Assembly: GCF_030936135.1 (NCBI RefSeq)
Contig: NC_082598.1
Location: 12,342,687-12,406,686, forward strand
Direction of reading: 5' to 3'
Source of the DNA: Gavia stellata
Taxonomy: Eukaryota; Chordata; Aves; Gaviiformes; Gaviidae
Length of the DNA stretch: 64,000 bases
Of the stretch, positions 1 to 13,085 are shown piece by piece. The translations under genes and the position numbers were made by a program. Position 1 is the first letter of the stretch, and every line of letters starts with the position of its first letter. The notes below the pieces were generated by a model. It had not been told where the DNA came from. It saw nothing but the letters and a program-made list of their open reading frames with translations, and made no database searches.

Positions 1-2560
1 AATATTAAATTTTATTTGTTCTGACCAACTTTCCAAAAGCTGACTGCTGACATGAGAGAACAGCCCTTGATTGTCTCACTGTAACAAAGACTTCTTTCAT
101 CCTCAGCCATTGTTCCCTTTGATGTTATTTCATTCTTTCTGTTTTCAAAGTTTGCCTGGGAGTTCTACTTGACCTACTGATCATAATGCATTTAGGTTTG
201 TAATGGGTAAGTGATGTCTAAGTTATAACTGCTGATGCAGTATTTATATTCTGCCTACGGTGCGAGAGAAGCCTTGCATAGAAGTTGTTACAGACATCTT
301 GATATTGCAATGCAGTCAACTCAATATAGTGCTACGTTATTATTTCATTACAGCTGCTTCACGCTGATTCATTATTTATAAACATGTGTACTTCTGGCTC
401 AGTGAATAGTTGGCAATTCTTTTCCATACTCAGAATCTCATTTTAAGATCCCAGACTGTTATTCTTCTGAAACTTCAGATTTGACTTATATTTTATTTAC
501 TATCAATGTCATATCAATACAACAAACACTAAGGTGGTAGGGAGGTAACTACCATTACAGGCACAAACAGGGTACAAACACAAGCGTGGCTTATTTAGGC
601 AACTGTCCTAGAACCAGTAATTCCGTGATATAGTAGCTTTAATGCTAAAAACATCATAATTTAGATTTGGGATTAGACATAAAATTAGACTAGTCCAGGT
701 CTAGTTACAGGACTGTAAGCCAGGCAAAGTAGTCCAGCCCTGAATTCCTGAGAGACATATGATTCATAAAAAAAAAAAGTAGAAATGTTTTTAACATACA
801 GCTTTTTAGGGTGGTTTCTTCACACAGAGGAGAATCAGTAAAAAGCAAAAGAGGGGTCCTGACAGCCATGTCATGCCAGGTTCTTAGTCTTCTGTGATAC
901 AAAAGAATTACTATTTTTGAAGTAATGGGAAAATGACACATTTCTGGAAATTTATGGAACACATTTGAGGGATAATTTGTCATTTAAAACATAACCACTT
1001 CAAAATAAATTACTGTAAGTTGTAAGATTACTTTTTGTCTTCCAGAAGATGTAGTAGTTGTCAATAGACAGCAGCTTGGAGTGAATATGAGCCTAATAAT
1101 TAGATTTCAGGTTAAAAAGTAAAGAAATATCCCAGTTTCTTAGGAGCTTAAGCTCAGTTTTCAGGACTACCTAATAGAATTTAAAGGCATGAAATACAGA
1201 TATGCTCAGTAGGATTTATAAGAGGAAATCTAATTTATGTGGGGTTTTTCTGATTTTTTTTTTTTTACATGAGATATCCATTTAGGACATTTTTAGAAGG
1301 ATTTGAACAAGTAATAGTACAGCTGGCACAAACTGACTAATTGTTCTTTTAAGTTTCACTCCAAGTTGCTGTTTGACCTAAATATCTTGTGATACTATGT
1401 CAGCTTTGAACATGAAGCCAAGGGCCAACTTCTTTTCCTTCATCAGGTTAAACAGCTACTTGAATTTGTGGTCTTCTATATTCTGGATTAGCATGTAAAT
1501 CACTTCTGGCAACTGGCTAGATGATGGTTTTTTCACAAGTATTTTTTTTTCTGAAGAGACAAAAGTTCTGCTTCATTTCCAGTGCAGAAGTTCTAGTTCC
1601 TCTCCCTCTTGCTGGACCCTCTATCATTGAGATACTTTTAAAATATGACCCCTTTCATACTCAGTTGACAGTGACCTAAAAAGCTTTGCAGACAAACAGT
1701 CAAATAAAAGTAATAATTTTATTGTGCTGGAAGCTTATGGCCTCCCCATTGTTGAAAAGTTCAGAAATATTAGAAACAATCCTTTTTGCTTGCTTTAGCT
1801 GGACTTTTTCATGAAAACACTAAATAAAAATATTGTATGACAACTTTGCTGTGAAACTGAATTATAAAATACCAGTATTAATAAATGAATATAGCCCAAC
1901 TGAATTATTTGAATTTTAAAGGTAATAAATAAATAAAAAAGTTAAGAAAGAGAAATACTTTTTAATGTGATTAACTTCACTTAGATAAACAGGGGGAAAA
2001 AACCCCAAACTTTCTGGCTGCTTGAGCTACACCAGCTTCTGCAAGAATACATATTTTGTCAGTTCGCAAATCTGCAGTATACTTAACATCTAGAAGCACA
2101 CTGTCAAGTGTAATTCTAATATCTATTCATAAATATATGCTATATTCATTGTTCCATTTTACATTTAAAGTACTCACTCCTTTTACCTTTACATGAAGCT
2201 GTACATAATTCCAAGTTCATCATACCAGGAAACCACAGAATCTAGGCACAACTTGCCTCAAAGCAAGAACCTGTCTATACCCATCTGTTTCCTGGATGTA
2301 GAGAAAAGGAAATATGAGATATATTCCCTTACTTGTGAAGGATGCATTTCTGATAACTGGGATGGTTAGCAATTCAACAGATGATAGTGAAGATTTTTTT
2401 CCCAATAGAGGTCATGTGATAGAGCGAGATGCATGAGCATACTTTAGAAACACCTAGAGTTTAATTACACAAGGACAGTAAAATGCAATGTAAGTTCTTC
2501 CATAGCAGTGTCCAAATAACATTAGTGAAGAAATGTTAGAAAACATTTCTATACTAAAAA
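1..2560. other. Upstream intergenic DNA, nothing recognised
   Basis: AT-rich sequence with only short chance open frames on both strands. I see no splice-bounded exon, no CR1 tail and no structured RNA. The nearest recognisable gene is ABLIM2, whose promoter begins near 5300. In mammals the gene upstream of ABLIM2 is SH3TC1, divergently transcribed, but I found no exon of it here. Confidence 0.5.
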
Positions 2561-2569
2561 GTAAACTAT

Positions 2570-3870
2570 TTTGCCTTGCATAGAGTTTTCCAAGCTCTTC
2601 CAGAAAATAATGATGGTCTTAAAAGAATTCAGGACAACACTGAGGATGCGGAGGAAGAAGCAGGATCATCAGGATTGCCAAGGGCCGATTCAATTTCCAG
2701 TAATGACAGAAGTGGCACAAAGTGCTGACGGTTTTGAGGCTGACTTCTCAGCCTTCTTTGCAGTGGTTGGACAAGCTGATTGCTTCTAAAAATGAAAATC
2801 AAGAGATGACTGCCTACTAGCCTGAGATCTGGATTGGTAACATGAGACTGAATCTTACAGTGCCCCGATGAGTGTGTCTGCCCATTCTCAGGATGGATCA
2901 TTGTCCTGAAAGGTCTCAGCTCTTCCGTCTGTGAGACTGGATGCTCAGTGTAAACCATTTAGTGTAAACCATTTAGTGTAAACCTTCTTGCCGGCTCTTT
3001 CTGGATGGTTTCATTTTGACTGTGAAGCCAACAACTCCACCACGTTTTTCCCATCAATGTCATCAAAGCCAACTTCCTTAGCAAAAGAGATGATGTCTTT
3101 CTGGAGAGCAAGGATAACGTCAAACCCAACAGAGTTCAGAATAAACTCTGGCAACTATTTTTACGATAGACCATTTATACACTGAATTGTGACCTCTTCC
3201 CAAGTAATGCTAATGTTATCTATGCCATCCATGACATTCAACTACCTCCAAAACTCATTCAGGCAGGGCTTTTTCTTACCTGTTGTGTCCTGGATAAGTT
3301 TGGAGAAGGTCTCTTCTACACAGTAGGCCTCAAAAGTGGTGATTACTCCCTCGTTCATTGGTTGGAGTAATGGGGTCTTACCAGTGGCAGAATATGACTT
3401 TTCCATTGGGTCACGGAGTCTCCTAATTAAGCTTCTGGCAGGTGGCATTGTCCTAAATAAAGAGAATATTGAAGTCCATGACCTGTTTCTTACAGTGTTC
3501 CCTAAAGTCTGGCATCATGTAGGCACTTTGAGGATGTGTGTAGTAACTTGGGCCTTTCAGTTGTTTCCATGACTGGTAGAGGGAACTTCCAAAATCCTCT
3601 TGTAGCTCTGGGGTTCTCAATACAATGAAAAGGCAAAGGCTTTAGTGTGCAGTCTCCTTCTGCACTGCTGCCCAGCAGAAGGGTCAAACTATCTTTTAGC
3701 GTCTTTAAAGCCCCCAGCAGTTTTCTCTTCAATACATCCAATATGGATTGCATGCCCATGACCTTCAATACAAAAAGTTACATCTAATTTAGCTTTTAAA
3801 GGAAGACTTCTGCATAGCCACAGGCTTACTAGCATCACTCAAAGATTGCCTTGAACTCATGATGGTTACT
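2570..3870 (-). mobile_element. Decayed Tigger/pogo-type DNA transposase (TcMar-Tigger fossil)
   Basis: Read on the minus strand, this stretch carries the remains of a Tigger-family transposase broken by stops and frameshifts. In order from 3870 downward: a possible helix-turn-helix start (SLSDASKPVA, then KAKLDV..CIEGHGH); then, after an apparent internal deletion near 3740, the DDE domain with DSLTLLLGSSAEGDCTLKP and IENPRATRG (about 3700-3590); FREHCKKQ; the catalytic Asp-Asn pair in FI*DNAT (about 3430); LLQPMNEGVITTFEAY (about 3360-3315); LNEFWR; GIDNISITWEEV (about 3230-3190); FAKEVGFDDIDGKNVVELL (about 3085-3025); and a Ser-rich acidic tail (GNPDDPASSSASSVLS, near 2640). A stop sits directly before the DN pair. 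The spacing and motif order follow Tigger/TIGD proteins. The roughly 100 residues between the DNA-binding and DDE parts are missing. I could not identify terminal inverted repeats, so the limits are those of the coding similarity. It is non-functional. Confidence 0.85.
2947..2984. repeat. 14-bp tandem repeat, 2.7 copies
   Basis: The unit AGTGTAAACCATTT is repeated perfectly twice and then partially. It lies inside the Tigger fossil, just beyond the end of the recognisable DDE-domain coding similarity, and looks like a local slippage duplication after the element died. Confidence 0.9.
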
Positions 3871-5299
3871 ATATGCAAAGATAGTTCATGATTAAAAACA
3901 CAAATTGCAGTGATGCTGGAAGCCAGATGTCATTGGCACGAATGCAGAACAGACAAGATGGATGCTGCTGCATAGCCACAACTGAGACGCTCTACACATT
4001 TCTACTAGTGTGATACATAACATACGTACATACATGGATATTCATGCATCATTCTGTGATCTGCATCTTAATGAAGTTCTTCAAGGCCAAGTGCAACTCA
4101 GCTGGCATGCTTCCGTACAGCTGGGCAGCTCAGGAGAGCTTTCAATGGAAAATGGGTGGTAGAAGATTGCAGGATGGAAAACAGGTAATAAAAGCGCTTA
4201 GCGAAAGATGGTGTTAAACAATCAATGATGCAACTTCAAAACAAATGACAGAAGGCGACAGATAGCAGCGTGGTACTGAAGTTACAAGTCGCCAGTTTTA
4301 AGGAATGACTAAGTAGAGTAGGAGTGAAGGATGGAATCTGATAGAGCAGTATAAATTCATGAGTGACACAAAGAAAGTGAATAGCGAATGGTATGTTTGC
4401 TACCTCTTCTACTACAAGAATGAGCGGGCATCAAATAAAGATAGCAAATAGCATGTTCAAAACAAAAGCAGGTGGTTCTTCACACCACACATGATGCTGT
4501 AGTTACTTGAAGAGTGCATGGGTTCAAACAACCGGACAAGATAATAGAAGAAACTCCACGGAAGGTTCTTCAATACAAAGAACCACATCTTGCTCAGGAA
4601 GTCCCTTCACCAGGTATCCGCTGCTGGTGACTGTCAGAAACGGGAAACTGGGTTGGATTGTCTGATCCTGTATGGCTGCTCTGACTGCGGGTCCGCATTC
4701 TTCCCAATGGCAGCGATTATCTCCAGGGGCTCTCAGTTCGCATCAGCCGAATGCCATGAGAGCCATACTGTACTGCTATACTTACACGGAGCTGAGGATC
4801 ATGATTGCCTATCAAATCATGACACATAAGCACTGCCCCAGAGCTCATCTCACTTCAGTTACTGGTGTAGGATGGGAAAGTTGTGTAGTTTAATTAAGTT
4901 TTAACTTTCAGGTAACTGTTGGTGGAAAAGAGCACAATAAGCATGCTGCTATAAATGCAAAGCAAGTCTTCACACCCCTATTTCCTCATGCTGTTACTGC
5001 AACTCCAAGCTGCCCAGAACCCAGTCTGAACGCGGCATCAGAGGAGCTGTGCAATACAACACGCTTATGTAACCACAGCTGGCTCCTTCTGGTTTTGTTA
5101 AAACGGATGTTTTGGGTTTTTTTAAACATTCTTTCTTCCAGAACTATAGTAGATTTTCAGATTGATGAAATACTGAATAAGCTGGCTTTAATAAAACATT
5201 GTGTCCTTGTGCTTTCAAATATGACGGATCAGTGAGAGTTCACCCGCTCCAGAAAGCACTACCTTCCTTCCCCTCCTGAACAACCAGACGTGCTGCCAA
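3871..5299. other. Intergenic DNA between the Tigger fossil and the CpG island
   Basis: Part may belong to the 5' end of the Tigger element, but no further transposase motif or terminal inverted repeat could be read. No exon, CR1 tail or RNA gene was recognised. Confidence 0.4.
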
Positions 5300-6420
5300 A
5301 CATCTGCGCGGCGCAGCGCTGCCTGGAGCATAGGCTGAGCCGAGGAACAGCGCGAACACCCCCGTCGTCATTCCCTGGGCGTTGTGGGGACATGCTGAAG
5401 CACCTGTGCACCAGTTTGCTTTGCTCGGGCATCACAAAACCGAGCAGAAGCAGGGCAGGAAAATGCAGACCTCACCCCCAGAGCACAGCGGGGCTGGATG
5501 GAGAGCTGACGGGCCGGCAGGTGAGAGCAGGCGGCGGGGAAGTTGCCGCTGGTGGAGGGGGGTTGCAGCAGCTCTGCCCGCACAAGCGGCGGGGCCGGAG
5601 CCTCCCCCGCGGCCGCAGCAAGGCACGGAGGGGGATGTAGTCCGCGGGCGGCGGCGCGGGGCGGCGCGGAGCTGCCTACACTTCCCAAGGTGCCCGCCGC
5701 GCCGCGCCGGGGCTGTGGGTGCGCGGCACCTGCCGGCGGGGGCGGAGCGCGGCGCCGCCTGCCCCACTGCGGGCTGCGCGGCGGCGGGGATGGTGCCGCC
5801 CGCGGGGGCGCGGTGACGGGCGGCGGCGGCGGGCGCGGCGGGGAGCGGCGGCGGGCGCGGCCCCTCCTGCGCGCCATGAGCACCGGCACAGGTAGGCGGG
5901 CGCGGGGGCAGCCGAGCCCCCCCTCTCTTGTATTTTGGCAGGGGACGTTGCCGCTGCCCCGCTGGGGTCCGTCACGGTGCGGTGCGGCCGCTCTCCGGGG
6001 TGCGGGCAGGGGGAGCCGGCTGAAAACTGCTCATCTCAGAAGAACCCCAGAAGATACGTGTGTATGAACGTGCGCGTATCTCGGAGGGGAGCTGCCGCAG
6101 CTGCGGGCGCTGCCGGGCGGGAGGAGCTGCGGCTGCCGTCGCGGTGCCGGGGCGACGGGACCCCGCGCGGGGGCTCCGGCGGTGCCGGCCCCGCCCCGGG
6201 CGTCGCCCGCACCCCCGGCGGGGAGCCCCGCGGGACGGGCTCCGCCGGCGCCCCGCGTCTGTGTGCCCCCAGCACCGTACCGGGGGCTCGGGGGGGTGTC
6301 TCGCCTCGGCCTCGCCGCCGGTATGCGGGTGAGGGCGGCTGGCGGGCTGCTGCCCCCTCCCCGCCCGGCATCCCGGGAGTGGGGGCACGGGGCTCCTCGG
6401 GCGGGGATATTTGGGTTAAA
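5300..6420 (+). promoter_or_regulatory. ABLIM2: CpG-island promoter of ABLIM2
   Basis: About 1.1 kb of very GC-rich, CpG-dense sequence stands out from AT-rich flanks and surrounds the first coding exon. It contains repeated GC boxes, for example GGCGGGGGCGGAGC near 5734-5747. I saw no TATA box at a sensible distance from the start codon, so a dispersed, TATA-less start is likely. A short upstream ORF (ATG at 5790, stop at 5814-5816) precedes the main start. The island continues about 0.5 kb into intron 1. Long open frames on both strands here are side effects of base composition. A divergent transcript on the minus strand is possible for such an island, but nothing in the sequence proves one. 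Confidence 0.85.
5876..5891 (+). CDS. ABLIM2: ABLIM2 coding exon 1 (start codon exon)
   Basis: The sequence reads ATG AGC ACC GGC ACA G, then the donor GTAGGC (CAG|GTAGGC). It encodes MSTGT and the first base of a Val codon. Exon 2 begins TT TCA CAA CCA, so the join gives MSTGT-V-SQPQA. From memory, human ABLIM2 begins MSAV followed by SQPQA, so both the Met-Ser start and the phase-1 junction agree. The ATG has G at -3, an adequate context. The same frame is open upstream to an ATG at 5543, which could add 111 residues if transcription started far enough up. That stretch is low-complexity Gly/Ala/Arg sequence of island composition, so I prefer 5876. The 5' UTR start is not defined. Confidence 0.85.
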
Positions 6421-9400
6421 AGCTCGGCCTTTTCTGCTGGCCGAGGTACCGTGGTGACAGAGAAGGTGAAAATCACGGAGGTTTCATGGAGCCCTAGCTC
6501 GGATTGGCACCCGGAGGGATCCAGTTGCCCAGGGCAATACAAAAGTAATTTATCCTGCGATACATGCAGGATTTGAGAACTGACTTGGAATTGTGTTTTC
6601 CAGCGGTTCAGCATTCATCTGCGTAGTGCGGCAGCGGGGGGTGGTTACTTCAGAGCGCAGCTGATCGCAAATTACTACAGTCTTTAAGGCAAATACAGGG
6701 TTGTGCATAGGAGAAAGGGGGAGGCTTTGAGAGTTGATTGTGTATATCACTTCTGAGGGTAACTGTAGCTGCTAAATATACCCTCTGCCACAACAACAGG
6801 GAGACGTTGAATAGCTACAATTACGTGGTGACTCTGTATGTCAACATGCTTAATCATATCACATCCTCACAGCGAGCCAAATGAGAGCCTAGCGCAAACA
6901 GAGAGGAAAACGAGCTCCCTGTTAGAACAGCACGAGACCTGGGGTCAGGCACCTGCCAGAGACTTCAGCTAAAACGTAGTTTGGCATTTCCTCATGGCTG
7001 TTGAAAATGTAGGTATTTCCATGTGTGCTGACCGTCCATGTTCCCACATGGTCTGTGGATGAAACGTGCACTGCCAGCGTGCCGGTCCTCTCCGGGGAAG
7101 TGCCCAAGCCAAGGCAGGTGTCCAGCAGTGCAGGTGAGAGCAGACTTTCAGGGTGGATTGAATCACGTGCTAGAAATCCTGAGTCTGTCTTTAAAGGGCA
7201 TCGAGATGGTTAACGCAGATGGTGACATCTGCATCAGAGATTATTAAACTCCAGCACAGAATCCTATCCTCAGTTACCTGTCTGTGAATTCGAACAGAAG
7301 AGTATGAAATACTGTGAAACATTTAAATTCTTTAGCAGTAGAATTGAGGCTGGTAGAGGGAATATTAAAGTCCAAAGTTGTATCTTTGTAATATTTAAAA
7401 CACCAATTAAATAGATTGTAAAGTTATAAACGCAGTAGAAAAGTTAGTGTAAAACAGTCTAGTGCAGAGGAGACTTGACACAATTCTACCTCAGTAATTG
7501 CACCAAATGTGGTGTAAATGAAATAGCAAAAATGAACGGTGCCGAGATAAAAATAACATCCTGGGAAAAAAGAGAGTGGAAAAAACCCCTGAGAGTTCTT
7601 AGCTCTCATTTGAAAGTCTAACTGGCAGTTTTAGGAGTATTGGTTTTAAGTATAGGTTTAGCTTTGATGTTTCCAAATTTTGATTTTGCACGTCTGTGTG
7701 GACTATGTAAACAATTTACAATCAATTTTTATGATAAATTAAATGTGAGGAGCCCACACCTACTCTGCAAAATCAATGGAAATTTTCCAGTAACATCAAT
7801 GGGACAAGTATTGTACAGCAAATTTAATGCCACAGATTGACTAAAATTACTGTTTCCAAAAGATTTCCACCAAAATTACTGCGGAAAAGCTGTAATTCAA
7901 AGTTTGGTGTTTATTGTAACAGAACGATGTTTCCGGTTCTGCAAAGAAAATAAGGGTGCAATGTGGTATTAAAATTAGCCTCGCATAAGGTTTGAGGAGT
8001 TGCTGCGCTGTTTGGTAATCCAGGAGAAATCCCCAGTCTTCCTGTTACTTTTGAGATGGAGTAAACTGTTGTGGATTTGTGCTTGTTACTCCAGAAACCT
8101 TCGCTCAGTCTGTTTCCCCTCTTGCCAATGCAGCACATCATCAGCTATCTGTATCAAGAGGGATTCATGCAACCCCCCTCCCCTGCCTTGCCATTTAGAC
8201 ATAAGATTTGGCTTTAGATACAGAAATGCGTTGTGTATTTGGTAAACATCATTTAGTTTGTAATATATATACACACACAGATAATATCATTTAAAGTGGC
8301 CCGATAGTATATACTTTGAAACATTATTCTATATTAATGGACTGCCGACTCAAGTTGTAATTTTAAATCTAGAAAGCATACAATCATGTGGCATAGTAAA
8401 ACACAGCTGAAATGCATCATTGCATGTGTTGTAAGTAGATATTTCTACATGTGATTTTCCTCAGCTGACTTCCATATACTTACCATTGAGTTTGGCTGAA
8501 ACTATTGCTGAGAAAGAGCTCAGTCACTGCCCTTTACGCCTGTATGTACATGGCATGGATGTCTAATATTGTCAGACTAATATTTCAGTTCTTTGCCATC
8601 TTGAAATCATAGAAAGAAGAAGAGAGTAGGTTAAAAATTTGAGATTGAGAAAATTAGTTTCCCATCAATTCCCAGAAATGGCGTAACATGGTCTCTATTA
8701 TTTAAGTGCAAAAAGGGAATTGCAGGGCTAATTACATACTAGGTGAATTATTTTAGATTAGATTAAATTAAATGTCATGACACAAATTCACATGGCTATT
8801 TAGTCTTTAAACTATTATATTAGAGGGAAAATTTGATTGCCTGGATCAGAGAACAGCTAATGGAGTGTCACAGCCCAAATGGAGGACGAACAGAGTGATT
8901 CTGGTTACAAAAGAGGTTACGCAGGTCAGTCACACAGGGTCCTGCTCTGCTTGGGAGATTCTTAGTTCCTTTTCAAAGTTCACGTGCGAATATGCTGATA
9001 GGAATCCTCTCTGGAGACAATAGTACAACTGATTCAGACTGTAGTATATCTTATAGTTAGACACAGTGTTTTACTTTCAGCCCTTCATTTTGAGCAGTAG
9101 TAGAAGAGAGTATTAAATTACTGGATAAGACCAGCAAGAGGTCGACTTGCTTTGGAGTTCTCCAACTAATGAATGTGTGCAGATTGTAACATGCAATCCT
9201 CCAAGTTTTGTAATTAAACAGAAGTGCTTTATTTCATTGCCATTTTAGCCATGTTTCCCTGAAAAAATAAGTAATGACATGTATTTCCTGATGGTATTTT
9301 CTTCCTCTGAAGAGGAACTGCATAGAATGTATATAATTTCTCAGACTGTAAAAAATAGGAAGCCATATCTTAGGATTCTTTAGGTTTTTGTTGAAGATAC

Positions 9401-12400
9401 TTCTTTCCAGCTCTTTAGAAAAGGATTTCAGCTCAGTGTATGACATCTGTTAAATGGCATCATGTTCTTGGATTGTAAGAACAAACAGTGCAGTTATGAG
9501 AGGTTGAAATAGGTCAGAAGAGATTATCAGGTGATGGTACATCAGGTGGTAACTCCTGGCTGCAGGACATTCTGGCTGCCACGGGCCTTCACGTGCTGCC
9601 CCAGCGCTGCAGCAGATCTTTGGAAATGTGGCTAGTTCTGCTTTAAAAAATCCAGATGCTTGGCTTTGGGCGAGGTCTGTTTCTTGCCAACTTGCCTGTT
9701 TGCAGCGCCGCATCTGTACAGTGACGAGCATCCTTCGTGGCTGGTATCGGTACACATCTTACTGCCATTTCAGTACGATGTTAAAGTCAGTATACTTTCA
9801 GTTTTGCTTCTCAGGACATTAATGGCTTATGTACTTAATGCCCAATAATCAGCTTTGTCATAAAAACATAGAGGGCTAAGAAATGTAAAGAAAATTGAAA
9901 AATTAATTGAAGCATGGCTCTTGAGGTAACCTATTCCCTCTCTTACCTTCTTCTATGCGATGGGCTGGCCAACATTCAAGGAGAAGTGAGGAAACCCTGA
10001 TTTTAGTTTTGCCTAATTTGACAAATCATTCCCCCTCTACACTACACAAATTCAGGCTTTTAGCAGTGGAAACGCAGCTCTCTTGGCTAACTTTAAGCTC
10101 ACCGCCGCGTTTTCCAGCCCTGCTAGGGGATTGCTGGTGCCGTTAACGCACCCTCGGACCTTGAGCTCTCAAACCAAGCGTCCAGCACTCACAGTAATGA
10201 ATTGGACATATTTGTGTGGAAATGGGTTGTGCTCCTTGGGGCTTTTTGAAGCAGGGCTCCGTAAGTGCCGGGTGAGAGGGGGCACAGGCGGCAGAGCTGT
10301 GTCTCTGCACAAGCCCAGCGTCAGGCGCAGGGCAGCGGATGGGCCTCTGAGATTATTGGACAACTTGCTGGCTGGCTGCATCCTTAAATGTAACCTTAAG
10401 GCAAATATTTCTGAATTTAGATTATTTCCCATGTCAAGATCCATTAGCAGTGTGTCAAGGTCCTTAACTGTTATCGTCTGAAATGTTGGAATGTTTTTTT
10501 CACAGCTTATTAGTCAATGTTCGTGCTCCGAAATCTGGATGGAGTATTGTTTTGCACGCAGCACGGTTATTTGTTTTTCCATTTCAGAAAAGGAATGTGA
10601 GAGGAATATAAACTCCATTCAGTGATTATTTCTGTCTGCTTTAGGAGCCGTTTTTCTCCCTTTCTCTGTAAAAGCAAATCATTCTGCTGGCATTAGTCAG
10701 CTTGATCAATAACTATTTTGGAGATTCTCCTGATCCTATAGGACAAGTTGCTTGATCTGTAGTTGAAGGAAAACAAAGTCTAAATGCAGTTGGCCATGAA
10801 AAATAAACATTCCTGAATTAGAAGGTATCGCTAGTGATATTTTAAAGACTTTAATGTTCTTGTAATATAGTATATTTTTTTGCTCTTTAGAAACTCCTAT
10901 TTTTAGATTTAAGTAATACTGTCATTGTAAAACTAACAGACTGCAGTTGCTCCTCATGGTGGATATGAGGAACAAGTGTGGTATCTCAGTTGTTACTGTA
11001 GAGTAGCTGCTCAGAAATACAGCATCCAGTTCCTTGGAAGTTTTCAAGTACGTCTTCTGTCGTTTCATTTCTAGCATGGGGCACTCCCTGATACTTCAGA
11101 AGAGGATGAAATGTGATTATCCCATGTTCTTCCTCTTTCCTCTTGCCAAGTTCATCTGAGCTTCAGGGGGGAAAAAAAATAAAATTCCTCACCCGTACTG
11201 GTTTATGAAGTGAAATGGCTGGATGTAGTATAAATGTGGAGCACTAAGCATACAGCAGTTGTGTTCCTTCAGGTCTGTTTCAGAGGATGACGAAGTAAAA
11301 TCAGATTCCTGTGACATTGGTCGTATGGTGAAATCCTTGGTGAACTAGGAGTTAAAGTTTGATGCATATCATACGAAGAAGCAGCCACAGAACCTGTTCT
11401 GCTCGAGAGTGTCATGCAAGAGCTTTTGTCACTTTAGAAAATAGGTCATATACTTCTTTCCCCTCGCAGGTATGTCACCTGAGGATTCATGGATAACAGG
11501 GAATTTCAGAAGTAACACATAAGGCAGTTTGTGAGTTGCTGTCTCAATGTACACTGTGATCTGCTCTGCTGAGCAGCGCTAAGTAGGACTAAATGAATAG
11601 GCAGCCTTATATGCAGTGATTAATTTGGAGAGTTCTTGATCACAGACCACTTCAGTTTTTTCTTGACTCATTTTTACTTCTGTCAAGAGAGTTTATTGAG
11701 GTACATTTATAAATCCCGGATTGCTACAAATATTGCAGTTTAAAATGATGTGAATGCTCTAGAAGGCATGAAAAACATTGTTACAGTTTCCTCTTTATTT
11801 TCATCTCACTTACTTTCATTTACTTTGCTCTGTTTACAAATTCTTTACCTCTCTCTTCCTGTTGATGTTCTCAGTATTGCAAACTTAGCTGGGACCTGCA
11901 AGTCAAACAGATATTTCTGTTCTTTACCTTTTAACAGACCGCTGAGGAGTTTTGATAGAGTTCAGCTGGCAAGCTTGGCTGTACGGAGTCTTGTAGGGTT
12001 TGCCTTGCTCTGATGTTTCTTTTGGCTTTGCAATACCAGCAGCATTAAAGCAATCACTCGGTTGCAATTTTAGATGCAACACAGATACAGAGGATCTAAT
12101 TTTAAGGTTGCATATATAATTGTGTAGGGCACAGAGACCAAAGGAAACCATAGGAATGGGCCGTGTTGCCACTATTACCCTTGATGTCAGGAAGATGGGA
12201 ATGGAAAAGGGTTTGCAGCCAAATCCTGTAACTGGGATACCAGGCAATTGGGAACAGCTGGGGCTGCGTATGTCTGCACCGCGAGTTGTAGCGAGTGTCT
12301 GGCAGTGACTCCAACACCTCACCCCTGTGACTCGCACATATGCTCTCCGTTCTGCTGTCTGTTAACCTGGCTATAAGTCAGGCTCCGAAAGTGCCAATTG

Positions 12401-12734
12401 CAGGGTTTCTGCTTGTGGTCTGAGCCTCGGTGTGCTCGGTGGTTCCTGCCCTGCTCAGGCTAAATAAAACCCTGTGCTCTGCCCTTGGCTTTGGAGCAGT
12501 GACAGAAGTGTGCCTGAGCGCAGGCGGTAGGTAAATACTGGTGATAAGAGAGCAGCGTTGGTTTGCGTGCCGTCTTCAACCTCTCCATGACTAATAGTGT
12601 ACGCTTTGGTACAGCGTTCCCACCCGCTTGGTCAACAGGATCCAGCCCCTAATCCTGCCGGGGTTCGTGCAGCGAGCGCGATGAGGGGAGCTGCTGTGAG
12701 CATCCCTCGAGTGTGTGGCCTCTAAGGAGGGGTC

Positions 12735-13085
12735 CACTTTTGTTCACCTGGAGAAGAGAAGGCCATGGGGCATTGAATCACGGTCTTCAACCCCCTGATG
12801 GGTGGGTAGAGGGAAGACAGAGCCAAGCTCCCCTCACAGGTGCAGGGAAAAAGGGCAAGAGGCAAGTCAGGAGGTGTAGCAAGGGAAATTCCCACTGGTT
12901 GTAAGGAAAAGAAAAATCGCAGTGAGAGTGCCTGCACCCTGGAGGAGGGTGCCCAGAGAGGCTGTGAAATCTCCAGCCTCAGAGGGTTTAAAAATTTAAT
13001 TGGCAAAGGCCTGAGCAACCTGACTTAATTTTGAAGATTGCCCTGAAGAGGTCCTGAGTTGGACCTCTGGGCACGTGGTCCAAAA
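12735..13085 (+). mobile_element. Old CR1 LINE fragment, sense
   Basis: This matches the 3' part of a CR1 element in the + direction. It has the run CACCTGGAGAAGAGAAGG, then a stretch equivalent to the GGAGCCAGACTCT...GGACAAGAGGCAA block, GGTGCCCAGAGAGG, CTGAGCAACCTG and a degraded GGTTGGACCT near the end. It is diverged and has lost the terminal ATTCTATGATTCT tail. It resembles the outer copy at 20740 (both carry a CACTGTCTTC/CACGGTCTTC...GGTGGG block), so both may belong to one older subfamily. Confidence 0.75.

Noticed and set aside
5368..5889. Long minus-strand open frame (173 codons) rich in Pro, Arg and Ala across the CpG island
   Set aside because: Several frames on both strands are open here together, which is typical of GC-rich islands where stop codons are rare. 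There is no domain, and it overlaps the ABLIM2 start.
5935..6576. Plus-strand open frame of 213 codons just inside intron 1
   Set aside because: Base-composition effect of the island downstream of the exon 1 donor. It is low-complexity and has no recognisable domain.
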